Shown piece by piece: positions 36,641 through 45,434 of a stretch of 64,000 bases of DNA; the stretch's first letter is position 1; each line of letters starts with the position of its first letter. The notes under the pieces were generated by a model. The model had not been told where the DNA came from. It saw only the letters and a list, made by a program, of their open reading frames with translations, and did no database searches. A program made the translations under genes and the position numbers. This stretch comes from Sphingosinicella sp. CPCC 101087 (lineage in GTDB: Bacteria > Pseudomonadota > Alphaproteobacteria > Sphingomonadales > Sphingomonadaceae). The stretch spans positions 546,547 through 610,546 of the forward strand of contig NZ_SBFF01000001.1 of assembly GCF_004151485.1 (NCBI RefSeq). Direction: 5' to 3'.

Positions 36641-37027
36641 ATGGAGCTCATCCCGCATAATCCCGGCGAAGGCATCTATCCGGCGACTCCGGACTATGTG
36701 CACGCCATGGAAGTCCGGGGCGCATCTCGGCTGCTCTTCGTCAGCGGCACGATGGGCCTGGACCCGGCCGGAACGGCTGGAGCAACCCTGGAGAAGCAGC
36801 TCGACCTCGTCTGGAGCAATATCCGAACAATCCTTGCGTCGGCCGACATGACGACGGACAATATCGTGCGCCTGACCAGCTATTTGCGCGACGTCGCCTA
36901 TGCGGAAGCGAATTCGGAAGCGCGATGCAAAGCGCTCGGCGACCGGCGAATTCCGACGACGGCCATCGTCGTACAGACGCTCGAGGCGGACTGGCTGGTC
37001 GAAATAGAGGTTGTCGCCGCCGCATGA
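36641..37027 (+). CDS. RidA/YjgF family protein
   Basis: Protein of 128 residues of the Rid family, many of which hydrolyse reactive enamine/imine intermediates produced by PLP enzymes. The Rid core is visible: LLFVSGTMGLDP, EKQLDLVWSNIRTILASA and NIVRLTSYLRDV, but the canonical active-site arginine of RidA (R105 in EVxA...) is not obvious; the C-terminal reads VVQTLEADWLVEIEVVAA. Twelve bases after mmsA; stop overlaps the start of a 27-codon frame that runs to the deacetylase start. Confidence 0.87.
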   Translation: MELIPHNPGEGIYPATPDYVHAMEVRGASRLLFVSGTMGLDPAGTAGATLEKQLDLVWSNIRTILASADMTTDNIVRLTSYLRDVAYAEANSEARCKALGDRRIPTTAIVVQTLEADWLVEIEVVAAA

Positions 37028-37107
37028 GGGACGGAGCGAATATGCGCAAGCGAGGCGATGCGGTCACGATGACGAATGCGGACCAGCTCGACGCCAGGAG
37101 GCCATGA
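37024..37107 (+). CDS. Possible 27-residue coupling ORF between ridA and deacetylase
   Basis: A 27-codon frame begins at an ATG overlapping the ridA stop (ATGA) and ends with a TGA that shares its last base with the deacetylase ATG (TGATG). Product MRDGANMRKRGDAVTMTNAD and seven more residues, highly charged, no recognised family. It could be a small protein or only a bridge that keeps ribosomes moving to the next gene. Confidence 0.25.
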   Translation: MRDGANMRKRGDAVTMTNADQLDARRP

Positions 37108-38051
37108 TGATCCGCAACCGGATGGCGATCTTCCTGGTGGCGCTCCTCGCTCTCGCCACGCCCTCGGTGGCGCAGAAGCGTATCGCCCTCACCTTCGACG
37201 ACGTCCCGCGCCATCCAGGTGCCTTCTTCACACCGGACGAGCGGACGGCGGAATTGATCGCCGCATTGGACCGCGCCGGGGTCGAACAGGCCGCCTTCTT
37301 CGTCACGACGGGGAATCTGGATGAGCCGTTCGGCGCGGGCGGCGAGGAGCGGATTGCTGCTTATGTGGCGGCGGGTCACGTCATCGCCAACCATTCCCAA
37401 CGCCATCTCTGGCTGCATCGGACTCCGGCCGAGGATTACGTCGCCGATCTGGACCGGGCTTCCGCCTGGCTGTCGGGACGTCCCGGCTACCGCCCCTGGT
37501 TCCGATTTCCCTATCTGGACGAGGGCCGCGAGGACGTCGTCCGGCGCGATGCACTGCGGGCGGCGCTACGCGGGCGCGGCCTTTCCAACGGCTACGTCAC
37601 CGTGGACACTTATGATTGGTTCATCGAAAATTTGGTCAACGAGTCGACGGCGGCGGGGCGGACCGTCGACCGCGACGGCCTGCGCGACCTCTATGTCGAG
37701 AGCGTGGTCGGTGCGGCCAATTTCGCCGAGGCGATGGCGGTGGAGACGCTTGGCCGGTCGCCGGCCCATGTGATCCTGCTCCACGAAACCGACATCGCCG
37801 CGCTCTTCATCGACGACGCGGTGACCGCGCTGCGCGCCGACGGCTGGGAGATCGTCACCGCCGACGAGGCATTCAGCGATCCGATCGCTTCGATCGAACC
37901 CGACACCACCTTCCTGGGCGCCGGCCGGATTGCGGCCATCGCCCATGCACGCGGCACGCCGGCAGCGAGGCTGGTGTCGCCCTGGACCGAGGAGGCGGTG
38001 CTGACCCGCCTGTTCGCCGAAAGAGTCCTCCATCAAACGGTAGCCCCATGA
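37107..38051 (+). CDS. Secreted polysaccharide deacetylase
   Basis: Protein of 314 residues with signal peptide (MAIFLVALLALATPSVAQ) and a NodB-type carbohydrate esterase 4 domain: motif 1 ALTFDDVPRHP, motif 2 IANHSQRHLWLH with two His metal ligands, motif 3 FRFPYLDEGRED. Candidate substrates are cell-wall or exported polysaccharides. Placed inside a valine catabolic operon, which is odd: coupled upstream to a short frame and downstream to the acyl-CoA dehydrogenase (ATGA). ATG 37107 gives the best spacing from AGGAGG; an ATG one codon earlier is possible. Confidence 0.88.
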   Translation: MIRNRMAIFLVALLALATPSVAQKRIALTFDDVPRHPGAFFTPDERTAELIAALDRAGVEQAAFFVTTGNLDEPFGAGGEERIAAYVAAGHVIANHSQRHLWLHRTPAEDYVADLDRASAWLSGRPGYRPWFRFPYLDEGREDVVRRDALRAALRGRGLSNGYVTVDTYDWFIENLVNESTAAGRTVDRDGLRDLYVESVVGAANFAEAMAVETLGRSPAHVILLHETDIAALFIDDAVTALRADGWEIVTADEAFSDPIASIEPDTTFLGAGRIAAIAHARGTPAARLVSPWTEEAVLTRLFAERVLHQTVAP

Positions 38052-39190
38052 GCCAGTTCGACCTCAATGACGAGCAGCGCCAGATCCAGGAAATGGCGCG
38101 CCAGTTCACCGCCGACGCCATCACACCGCATGCGGCCGAGTGGGACGACAAGCACATCTTCCCGCGCGACACGATCCGCCAGGCGGCCGAGCTCGGTTTC
38201 GGATCCATATATGTTTCGGAAGAGAGCGGCGGCATCGGCCTGGGCAGGCTCGAAGCGGCGCTGATCATGGAAGCAATGGCCTATGGCTGCCCTTCCACCT
38301 CGGCATTCATTTCGATCCACAACATGGCGAGCTGGATGATCGACCGGTTTGGGTCTGCCGCCGTGAAAGCGAAATATCTGCCGTCGATGGTGACGATGGA
38401 GCGGATCGGCTCCTATTGCCTGACCGAGCCGGGGTCCGGATCCGACGCCGCGGCGCTGAAGACGCGGGCGGTGAAGGACGGCGATTCCTACGTCGTCAGC
38501 GGCTCGAAGGCCTTCATTTCGGGCGGCGGCGAGAACGAGATCTACGTCACCATGGTACGCACCGGCCAGGAAGGTCCCAAGGGCATCTCCTGCCTGGTGA
38601 TCGAGAAGGACATGGAGGGCGTCAGCTTCGGCGCGCAGGAGAAGAAACTCGGCTGGCATTCGCAGCCGACGGCGCAGGTGAACTTCGACGAGGTCCGGGT
38701 CCCGGCCGAGAATCTGGTCGGGGCAGAGGGCGAGGGCTTCCGCATCGCGATGATGGGTCTGGACGGGGGACGGCTCAACATCGGCGCCTGCTCGTTGGGC
38801 GGCGCCCAGCGCTGTCTGGACGAGGCGGTCAGCTATACCAAGGAGCGCAAGCAGTTCGGACAGGCGATCGCCGACTTCCAGAACACCCAGTTCACCTTGG
38901 CCGATATGGAGACCGAGCTCCAGGCGGCGCGCACCTTGCTCTATGCCGCCGCCGTCAAGGTCACGGAAAACGCCCCCGACAAGACGACGTTCGCGGCGAT
39001 GGCCAAGAGGCTCGCGACCGATACCGGATCGTCGGTCGTGGACCGGGCGCTCCAGCTCCACGGCGGCTACGGCTATCTGCAGGACTATCCGATCGAGCGC
39101 TTCTGGCGTGACCTTCGCGTCCATTCGATCCTGGAGGGAACCAACCAGGTGATGCGCATGATCATCGGCCGGGAGCTGGCGCGACAGTGA
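38048..39190 (+). CDS. Acyl-CoA dehydrogenase, probable isobutyryl-CoA dehydrogenase
   Basis: FAD enzyme of 380 residues; by operon position it should oxidise isobutyryl-CoA to methacrylyl-CoA in valine breakdown. Motifs: SCLTEP-like YCLTEPGSGSDAAALKTRA, GSKAFISGGGENEIY, ERKQFGQAIADFQNTQF, QLHGGYGYLQDYPIERFWRD and catalytic Glu in SILEGTNQVMRMIIGREL. ATG overlaps the deacetylase stop. Cytoplasmic, donating electrons to ETF. Isobutyryl specificity is inference from neighbours. Confidence 0.93.
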   Translation: MSQFDLNDEQRQIQEMARQFTADAITPHAAEWDDKHIFPRDTIRQAAELGFGSIYVSEESGGIGLGRLEAALIMEAMAYGCPSTSAFISIHNMASWMIDRFGSAAVKAKYLPSMVTMERIGSYCLTEPGSGSDAAALKTRAVKDGDSYVVSGSKAFISGGGENEIYVTMVRTGQEGPKGISCLVIEKDMEGVSFGAQEKKLGWHSQPTAQVNFDEVRVPAENLVGAEGEGFRIAMMGLDGGRLNIGACSLGGAQRCLDEAVSYTKERKQFGQAIADFQNTQFTLADMETELQAARTLLYAAAVKVTENAPDKTTFAAMAKRLATDTGSSVVDRALQLHGGYGYLQDYPIERFWRDLRVHSILEGTNQVMRMIIGRELARQ

Positions 39191-39231
39191 TCCTTCGTGA
39201 CCAATCTCACCACGGGCTCTAGACCTGACAG

Positions 39232-40281
39232 ATGACCACCGACGTTCTCACCTTCACCGAAGGCGCAATCGGCCGCATCCGCCTGAACCGGCCCAAGGCC
39301 ATTCATGCGCTGACCACCGAGATGTGCAGCACGATGATCGCGGCGCTTCTCGAATGGCGGGAGGATCCCGAGATCGCCTGCGTCACGATCGACCATGCCG
39401 AGGGACGCGGCTTCTGCGCCGGCGGCGACGTGGTGATGCTGCGTGACAGCGGATCCGGCGACGGCAAGGCGGCGCGAGCATTCTTCCATGAGGAGTATCG
39501 GCTCAACCATCTGCTCTTTACCTACGGCAAGCCCACCATCGCCTTCATGGACGGAATCACCATGGGCGGCGGCGTCGGAATCTCCCAGCCCTGCCGCTAC
39601 CGCGTGGCCACCCAGAATACACGCTTCGCGATGCCGGAGACCGCGATCGGGCTATTTCCGGACGTGGGCGGCGGCTGGTATCTCTCACGCCTGCCGGGAA
39701 GCACCGGCCAGTTCCTGGCCCTGACCGGCGCCCGCCTCGACGGCGCCGAGTGCCTGAACCTGGGCCTCGCCACCCACTATTTGCCCGCCGAGGCGCTGGA
39801 CCCGGTCAAGGCCGGTATCGCCGCCCACCCTGGGGATGCCGGCGCGGTATTGGCGGCCGCCACGGTCGGGCCGCCGGAGGCGAGAATCGCCGGCAACCGC
39901 GAGGAGATCGATCGCCTGTTCGCCGCCGCCAGCCTGGAAGCTTTACTCGATGCGCTAAGGGCCGACGGATCGGAATGGGCCGCCAAGGAGCTGGCGACAC
40001 TCGAGACCAAGAGCCCGCAGGCATGCAAGGTGTCGCTGAGGTTGCTGGCCGAGGGCGCCGAAATGCCGAGCTTCGCCGACGAGATGCGCCAGGAATATGC
40101 GATAGCCTCTCGCGTCGTGGGCCGCCACGACTTCCAAGAGGGCGTGCGTGCCGTGCTGGTCGACAAGGACAATGCACCGAGGTGGAACCCGCCGGCCCCG
40201 GAAGGCGTCACCGACGCCATGCTGGACGAGATCTTCGCCCAGTTGCCCGAGGGAGAGGAATGGACGCCGCTCACCACCTGA
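39232..40281 (+). CDS. 3-hydroxyisobutyryl-CoA hydrolase
   Basis: Crotonase-fold enzyme of 349 residues that hydrolyses 3-hydroxyisobutyryl-CoA, the thioesterase step unique to valine breakdown. It has the HIBCH-type features: RGFCAGGDVVML, TMGGGVGISQPCRYRVATQ, and the catalytic loop FAMPETAIGLFPDVGGGWYLSRLPG, plus an extra C-terminal domain absent from simple enoyl-CoA hydratases. 41 bases after the ACAD gene. A palindromic repeat separates it from the next gene. Confidence 0.93.
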   Translation: MTTDVLTFTEGAIGRIRLNRPKAIHALTTEMCSTMIAALLEWREDPEIACVTIDHAEGRGFCAGGDVVMLRDSGSGDGKAARAFFHEEYRLNHLLFTYGKPTIAFMDGITMGGGVGISQPCRYRVATQNTRFAMPETAIGLFPDVGGGWYLSRLPGSTGQFLALTGARLDGAECLNLGLATHYLPAEALDPVKAGIAAHPGDAGAVLAAATVGPPEARIAGNREEIDRLFAAASLEALLDALRADGSEWAAKELATLETKSPQACKVSLRLLAEGAEMPSFADEMRQEYAIASRVVGRHDFQEGVRAVLVDKDNAPRWNPPAPEGVTDAMLDEIFAQLPEGEEWTPLTT

Positions 40282-40284
40282 CCA

Positions 40285-40358
40285 TCACCCCAGCGAAAGC
40301 TGGGTCCATACGGCGTGAGGCGGCGATTCGGCTTGGATGGCAGCTTCCGCTGGCATGA
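40285..40358. repeat. Dispersed bipartite palindromic repeat, copy 2
   Basis: First hairpin CCCAGC-GAAA-GCTGGG (40289-40304) has a GNRA tetraloop; second hairpin CAGC-TTCC-GCTG ends in GCATGA. The element fills the gap between the 3-hydroxyisobutyryl-CoA hydrolase and enoyl-CoA hydratase genes in the valine operon, ending 15 bases before the latter start. Confidence 0.6.
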
Positions 40359-40372
40359 GGGAAGAGAGAGAT

Positions 40373-41149
40373 ATGTCGACGTACGAGAACATATTGGTCG
40401 AGCAGCGCGGCGCGGTGACCCTGATCACGCTGAATCGTCCCAAGGCGCTGAACGCGCTCAACAGCTCGGTCCTGGGCGAGCTGATCCGCGCGTTCGCGGA
40501 CTTCGACGCCGACGAAAGCCAGCGTTGTGCCGTCCTCACCGGCAGTGAAAAGGCGTTCGCCGCGGGCGCCGACATCAAGGAGATGGCGGATCGGGGCTTT
40601 GCCTCCATGTATGCGAGCAACTTCTTCGCCGGTTGGGAGCAGGTGACGGCGACGAGAAAGCCCTGGATCGCCGCTGTTTCGGGCTATGCGCTCGGCGGCG
40701 GTTGCGAGGTCGCGATGATGGCCGATTTCATCATCGCCGCCGAGACGGCGAAGTTCGGCCAACCCGAGATCAGGCTCGGCGTGACGCCCGGCATGGGCGG
40801 CTCGCAACGCCTCACCCGCGCGATCGGCAAGGCCAAGGCGATGGAGATGTGCCTCACCGGCCGGATGATGGACGCGGCCGAGGCGGAGCGCGCCGGATTG
40901 GTGGCGAAGGTCGTGGCTGGGGACAAGCTGGTCGAGGAAGCGCTCAAGACGGCGGAGACGATCGCGGGGATGGCACCGCTTGCCGCCATCGCCACCAAGG
41001 AAATGGTCAATGCCGCCTTCGAGACGAACCTGGCGCAGGGCATCCTGTTCGAACGACGGCTCTTCCACGGCCTGTTCGGCACGGCCGACCAGAAGGAAGG
41101 CATGGCCGCCTTTGTCGACAAGCGAGAGCCGCAGTGGAAGGCTGAATGA
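40373..41149 (+). CDS. Enoyl-CoA hydratase (methacrylyl-CoA hydration)
   Basis: Crotonase family, 258 residues; by position hydrates methacrylyl-CoA to 3-hydroxyisobutyryl-CoA. Catalytic Glu residues in [15 protein letters not shown] and [20 protein letters not shown]; oxyanion glycine in [15 protein letters not shown] 40373 follows a GGGAAGAGAGAG site; the frame extends upstream only into the repeat. A general short-chain enoyl-CoA hydratase is equally possible biochemically. Confidence 0.94.
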   Translation: MSTYENILVEQRGAVTLITLNRPKALNALNSSVLGELIRAFADFDADESQRCAVLTGSEKAFAAGADIKEMADRGFASMYASNFFAGWEQVTATRKPWIAAVSGYALGGGCEVAMMADFIIAAETAKFGQPEIRLGVTPGMGGSQRLTRAIGKAKAMEMCLTGRMMDAAEAERAGLVAKVVAGDKLVEEALKTAETIAGMAPLAAIATKEMVNAAFETNLAQGILFERRLFHGLFGTADQKEGMAAFVDKREPQWKAE

Positions 41150-41156
41150 TCTCTAT

Positions 41157-41235
41157 CGCCACTCCGGCGGGGGCCCGCATTCAAATGCCGGCGGCGATGC
41201 GGAAACTGCATGGACCCCAGGCTTGGCTGGGGTGA
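41157..41235. repeat. Dispersed bipartite palindromic repeat, copy 3 (inverted)
   Basis: Reverse-oriented copy between the enoyl-CoA hydratase and mmsB genes. Its well-preserved half is CCCCAG-N6-CTGGGG (41215-41232); the other half around 41157-41205 is degenerate. It ends 13 bases before the mmsB start and so lies in its translation initiation region. Confidence 0.5.
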
Positions 41236-41248
41236 GGAAAGGGCTGAG

Positions 41249-42190
41249 ATGGCACGTGTAGCATTTATCGGGCTGGGCAACATGGGCGGCGGGATGGCCG
41301 CCAACCTCGCCAAGGCGGGCCATGACGTCCGCGCCTTCGACCTGTCCACCGAGGCGCTCGATCGGGCGAAGGCGAAGGGCTGCCTGGTCGTCGGGTCCGC
41401 GGAAGAGGCGGTAGAGGCGGTCGAAGCGGTGATCACCATGCTTCCGGCCGGCCGCCACGTCCGCGAGGTCTACGATCGGGCGGTGATCGGCAAGGCTCCG
41501 GCGAGCGCGACCCTGATCGACTGCTCGACGATCGACGTCACGACGGCGCGCGAGGAGATCGAGAAAGCGAGAGCGGCCGGATACCGAATGGTCGACGCGC
41601 CGGTCTCCGGCGGCATCGCCGCCGCGGATGCAGGGACCCTTACCTTCATGGTGGGTGGGACCGAGGAAGCGTTCAAGCGGGCCGAGCCTTTCCTCGACAT
41701 CATGGGCAGGGCGGTGATCCATGCCGGCGGACCCGGCGCCGGCCAGGCCGCGAAGATCTGCAACAACATGCTGCTTGGCGCCTCGATGGTCGCGACCTGC
41801 GAAACGTTCGTGCTGGCGCAGAAGCTCGGGCTCGACCTGCAGACCTTCTTCGATATTTCGTCCAAGGCTTCGGGCCAATGCTGGTCGATGACCAGCTATT
41901 GCCCGGTCCCCGGCGTCGGCCCGGAGACACCGGCCGATCGCGACTATGAAGGCGGCTTCGCCGCTGCCTTGATGCTCAAGGACCTAAGGCTCGCCATGGA
42001 GGCGGCGCAGGATGTCGACGCCTATACGCCGATGGGGGCGCATGCCGAGGAACTCTATGCACGGTTCGCCGAAGCGCTCGGTGGCGCGGGCAAGGATTTC
42101 TCGGCGATCATCAAGATGATCGACGACAGTTGGCGCGCGCCGGCCGGATCCGAAGCGCCGGCGCCGCCGGTGACGAACTCGAAGGGATAG
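41249..42190 (+). CDS. mmsB: 3-hydroxyisobutyrate dehydrogenase
   Basis: NAD-dependent oxidation of 3-hydroxyisobutyrate to methylmalonate semialdehyde, the substrate of MmsA. 313 residues. Rossmann motif AFIGLGNMGGGMAANL, DAPVSGGIAAADAGTLTFM substrate loop, and catalytic Lys in GPGAGQAAKICNNMLLG. A C-terminal tail beyond about residue 300 is Pro/Ala-rich. Last gene of the valine operon; ATG 41249 with GGGCTGAG upstream. Confidence 0.95.
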   Translation: MARVAFIGLGNMGGGMAANLAKAGHDVRAFDLSTEALDRAKAKGCLVVGSAEEAVEAVEAVITMLPAGRHVREVYDRAVIGKAPASATLIDCSTIDVTTAREEIEKARAAGYRMVDAPVSGGIAAADAGTLTFMVGGTEEAFKRAEPFLDIMGRAVIHAGGPGAGQAAKICNNMLLGASMVATCETFVLAQKLGLDLQTFFDISSKASGQCWSMTSYCPVPGVGPETPADRDYEGGFAAALMLKDLRLAMEAAQDVDAYTPMGAHAEELYARFAEALGGAGKDFSAIIKMIDDSWRAPAGSEAPAPPVTNSKG

Positions 42191-42229
42191 ATTCGCGTTC
42201 CGGCTCGACCCGATCGGCCAGGAAAGGAG

Positions 42230-43714
42230 TCACCCTCGCCTTTCGGCTTCGAGGACCGCCTGGACGGCGATCTTCCAGCCGCCGAGGCGTCGATCCCTTG
42301 CCTCGGCGTCGATCGCCGGTTCGAACGGTTCGACGGGGCCCCGCATCGCCGACGCTTCGGTCAGGCCGGTATGGAGGCCGCTGCCCACGGCCGCGAGCAT
42401 CGCGGCGCCCAAGGCTGTGGTCTCGACGAAGGCGGGGCGCTCGACCCTGAGGTCGAGCATGTCGGCAAGGTCCTGGGCCAGCCAGTCATTGGTCGCCATG
42501 CCGCCGTCGATCTTGAGCCGCTCCCAGCCTGCGCCGTCGCTTTCGAAAGCGGCCATCAGGTCGTGAGTCTGGTGGGCCATCGCCTCCAATGCGGCGCGGA
42601 CGACATGGTCGCGCCCCGTGGAGAAGGTCAGCCCCGACACGGACCCGCGCGCTTCCGGCCGCCAGTGGGGCGCCCCCAGGCCGCAATGGGCCGGGACCAC
42701 GAAGACGCCGCCGCTATCCCCCACGCCGGCGGCGATCGCTGCCGTTTCGGCCGAGCTGGAGATCAAACCGAGCTCGTCCCGCAGCCATTTGATCAGGCTT
42801 CCGGCGACGAACACCGACCCTTCGATTGCGTAGGTTCGCTGGCCTTCGAGCTGCCAGGCGATGGTGCCGAGCAGGCGGTGGCGCGAGAGGGGAAGATCCT
42901 TTCCGACGTGGGTGAGGACGAAAGCGCCGGTGCCGTAGGTCGCCTTGGTGTCTCCCGGATTCAGGCAGGCCTGGCCGATCGAGGCGGCCTGCTGGTCCCC
43001 GGCCATTCCGCAGATGGGGATGGAGCTACCGAAAAGATCGGCGACGCTGTGGCCATATTCACCGGCGCAGTCGACGATCTCGGGCAGGGCGGCCATTGGA
43101 ACGCCGAAAAGGTCGCACAGGCCGGAATCCCATGCGCCCGACCCAATGTCCATCAAGGCGGTGCGCGAGGCGTTGGTCGCGTCGGAGACGTGCAAGCCCC
43201 CGGTCAGGCGATAGACCAGCCAGCTTTCGACCGTGCCGATGACGAGATCGTCCCCCGCGTCCCGCAGTTGCGGCATATGCTCCATCGCCCAGGCGATCTT
43301 GCTGGCGCTGAAATAGGGATCGAGCAGAAGCCCGGTTCGCGCCTGGAGCTCCGGCTCGTGCCCTTCGGCCGCCAATCGGGCGCATAGTTCGGCGGTGCGC
43401 CGGTCCTGCCAGACGATGGCGGGCGCGAGCGCTCGGCCGGTGCTGCGGCTCCAGAAGAGGATCGTCTCGCGCTGATTGGTCAGGCCTATGGCGGCGATCC
43501 GTTCGGCTCCGCCTGCCTGGGTGACGACGGTCCGGGCGCAGGCGAGGCTCTTGCTCCAGATCTCCTCCGCATCATGCTCGACCCAGCCTGGGCGCGGATA
43601 ATGCTGATCGAGGTCGCGTTGCTCCCAGCCCAGGCAGGCGCCATCCGGCGCGAACAGCATGGCGCGCGTGCTGGTCGTCCCTTCGTCGATGACGAGGAGC
43701 AGGTCTCCGGGCAT
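42230..43714 (-). CDS. glpK: Glycerol kinase
   Basis: Phosphorylates glycerol to sn-glycerol 3-phosphate; FGGY family, 494 residues. DEGTTSTRAMLF phosphate 1 loop, TNQRETILFW, AGDQQAASIGQ, and KIDGGMATNDWLAQ adenosine loop. ATG 43714 preferred (GGATGGGGAT before it) over a GTG five codons upstream lying in a palindromic repeat. Divergent from glpD, so both steps of glycerol use share an intergenic region. glpF and glpR are not seen. Confidence 0.95.
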   Translation of the reverse strand: MPGDLLLVIDEGTTSTRAMLFAPDGACLGWEQRDLDQHYPRPGWVEHDAEEIWSKSLACARTVVTQAGGAERIAAIGLTNQRETILFWSRSTGRALAPAIVWQDRRTAELCARLAAEGHEPELQARTGLLLDPYFSASKIAWAMEHMPQLRDAGDDLVIGTVESWLVYRLTGGLHVSDATNASRTALMDIGSGAWDSGLCDLFGVPMAALPEIVDCAGEYGHSVADLFGSSIPICGMAGDQQAASIGQACLNPGDTKATYGTGAFVLTHVGKDLPLSRHRLLGTIAWQLEGQRTYAIEGSVFVAGSLIKWLRDELGLISSSAETAAIAAGVGDSGGVFVVPAHCGLGAPHWRPEARGSVSGLTFSTGRDHVVRAALEAMAHQTHDLMAAFESDGAGWERLKIDGGMATNDWLAQDLADMLDLRVERPAFVETTALGAAMLAAVGSGLHTGLTEASAMRGPVEPFEPAIDAEARDRRLGGWKIAVQAVLEAERRG

Positions 43715-43724
43715 ATCCCCATCC

Positions 43725-43803
43725 GTCACCCCAGCGGAGGCTGGGGTCCAAGCCGCCTTGGTGACACGAAGGCATCATGGATTCCAGCTTTGGCTGGAAT
43801 GAC
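43725..43803. repeat. Dispersed bipartite palindromic repeat, copy 4 (best preserved)
   Basis: Two perfect hairpins: CCCCAGC-GGAG-GCTGGGG (43729-43746) and ATTCCAGC-TTTG-GCTGGAAT (43781-43800), with outer ends GTCA and TGAC. It makes up most of the 103-base spacer between glpK and glpD, so promoter elements for both genes must lie inside or overlap it. Confidence 0.75.
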
Positions 43804-43817
43804 GATAGAGAGGGACG

Positions 43818-45257
43818 ATGGAGCGTTTCGACCTGCTCGTCGTCGGGGGCGGAATCAACGGTGCGGCGATCGCGCGGGACGCCGCCGGACGCGGCCTTTC
43901 GGTGCTGCTGGCCGAACGTGACGATCTGGCCGCCCACACCAGCTCGGCCTCTTCCAAGCTGATCCACGGCGGACTTCGCTATCTCGAGCAATATGAGTTC
44001 GCCCTGGTCCGCGAGTCGCTGCACGAGCGCGAGGTGCTGCTCCGCACCGCACCGCACATCGTCCGGCCGCTGAGGTTCGTGCTGCCGGACCCGCCTGGCG
44101 GACGGCCCTGGTGGATGATCCGACTCGGCCTGTGGGGCTACGATCTGCTCGCCGGTCGCGGCAGCCTGCCGCGCTCGAGCGGAGTCGCTAAAGGCGATTC
44201 GGTCGTGCGCGACCCGCTCAAGCGCGGCTTCCGGCTCGCCTCCTATTGGGACGCCTGGGTCGACGATGCCCGTCTGGTCGTGCTCAACGCGGTCGATGCG
44301 GCGGAGCGTGGCGCCGAGATCGCGACGCGGACGGCCCTGATCTCTGCACGTCGGGCCGATGGGGCATGGATCGCCGAGTTGTCCGGCGGCCGCCGGATCG
44401 AAGCGGGCATGATCGTCAACGCAGCCGGTCCGTGGGTCGCTGACGTGCTGAACGGGCAGCTTGCCGGGCGCAGCCGGAGCAGCGTGCGGCTGGTCAAGGG
44501 GAGCCATATACTCGTGCCGCGGCTGTGGGACGGCGAGCATTCCTATATCCTGCAGCAGGAGCGCGACGGGCGGGTCGTCTTTGCTTTGCCTTATGGATCC
44601 TGCAGCCTGATCGGCACGACCGACGTGCCGGTGGCGCGGCCGGATGATGCGGCGATCACGCCCGACGAGATCGACTATCTGTGCGCCGCGGCCAATGCCT
44701 ATTTCCTCCGCCCGACGAGGCCGTCCGACCTCGTCTGGGCCTATTCGGGCGTCCGGGCGCTCTATGACGACGGATCGACCGAAGCCAAGGATGTGACCCG
44801 CGACTATCGACTCGAACTGGATCCGGAGCCCGGGGCGAAGCTCCTTTCGGTGTTCGGGGGCAAGATCACCACCGCCCGCGCGCTCGCGCTCGAGGCGCTC
44901 GACCGCCTCGAGGTCGGCGGATTCAAGTTCACGGCGACCACGCCGCTTCCGGGCGGCGACCTCACGCCGGAGTTCATCGCATGGCTCGAGGCGATCGGCC
45001 GCTGGATGCCGCCGGCGCTGCTGAAGCGGCTGTCGCGCGGCTACGGGACGCGGCTGGACCGGGTACTCAACGGAGCGGGGTCCCTCGACCGCCTGGGACG
45101 CCATTTCGGAGCGGGCCTATACGAAGCCGAGGTGCGTTATCTGGTCGAGACCGAGTTCGCGCAGTCGGCGGACGACATATTGTGGCGCCGGACCAAGCTC
45201 GGGCTGGAATTGAAGGCGGACGGGAAGCGGCAGCTGGAGCGCTACCTCGGGCGATGA
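43818..45257 (+). CDS. glpD: Glycerol-3-phosphate dehydrogenase, FAD-linked
   Basis: Oxidises glycerol 3-phosphate to dihydroxyacetone phosphate, passing electrons to quinone; peripheral inner-membrane enzyme of 479 residues. FAD Rossmann motif LLVVGGGINGAAIARDAAGRG, SSKLIHGGLRYLEQYEF, HSYILQQERDGRVVFALPY and SVFGGKITTARALALEAL near the C-terminal third. ATG follows AGAGGGAC. Pairs with divergent glpK for glycerol catabolism. Confidence 0.95.
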   Translation: MERFDLLVVGGGINGAAIARDAAGRGLSVLLAERDDLAAHTSSASSKLIHGGLRYLEQYEFALVRESLHEREVLLRTAPHIVRPLRFVLPDPPGGRPWWMIRLGLWGYDLLAGRGSLPRSSGVAKGDSVVRDPLKRGFRLASYWDAWVDDARLVVLNAVDAAERGAEIATRTALISARRADGAWIAELSGGRRIEAGMIVNAAGPWVADVLNGQLAGRSRSSVRLVKGSHILVPRLWDGEHSYILQQERDGRVVFALPYGSCSLIGTTDVPVARPDDAAITPDEIDYLCAAANAYFLRPTRPSDLVWAYSGVRALYDDGSTEAKDVTRDYRLELDPEPGAKLLSVFGGKITTARALALEALDRLEVGGFKFTATTPLPGGDLTPEFIAWLEAIGRWMPPALLKRLSRGYGTRLDRVLNGAGSLDRLGRHFGAGLYEAEVRYLVETEFAQSADDILWRRTKLGLELKADGKRQLERYLGR

Positions 45258-45270
45258 GCCTGCGCCTGAT

Positions 45271-45414
45271 CTAAGGCCCATCGTGCAGCGGATCGGTCCC
45301 GGGCGGCGCGATGTCGTCCAGCGCCTCGCGGTTCTTTTCCGCCTCTCGGTCTATTTCTTCCACCTCTTTGCGCTCACGGCGAGGCAAATCGTGCGGCTCT
45401 GGCTTGCGGTCCAT
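45271..45414 (-). CDS. Small highly charged protein, 47 residues
   Basis: Unrecognised product of 47 residues beginning MDRKPEPHDLPRRERKEVEE and rich in Arg, Lys, Glu and Asp, with a predicted short helix in the middle (EVEEIDREAEKNREALDD). Supported by a GGGAG site six bases before the ATG, by third-position GC typical of the genome, and by an EcfG-type promoter motif 21 bases upstream. It fills the space between glpD and the next gene pair, convergent with glpD. Cytoplasmic by composition; function unknown, possibly a stress-induced small protein. Confidence 0.6.
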   Translation of the reverse strand: MDRKPEPHDLPRRERKEVEEIDREAEKNREALDDIAPPGTDPLHDGP

Positions 45415-45434
45415 GGCGATCTCCCGCCTCGATC

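Noticed and set aside
35045-36703. N-terminal extension of the LysR gene to 858 codons
   Set aside because: The extension is antisense to mmsA and the HTH starts at residue 1 of the shorter form, as in all LysR proteins.
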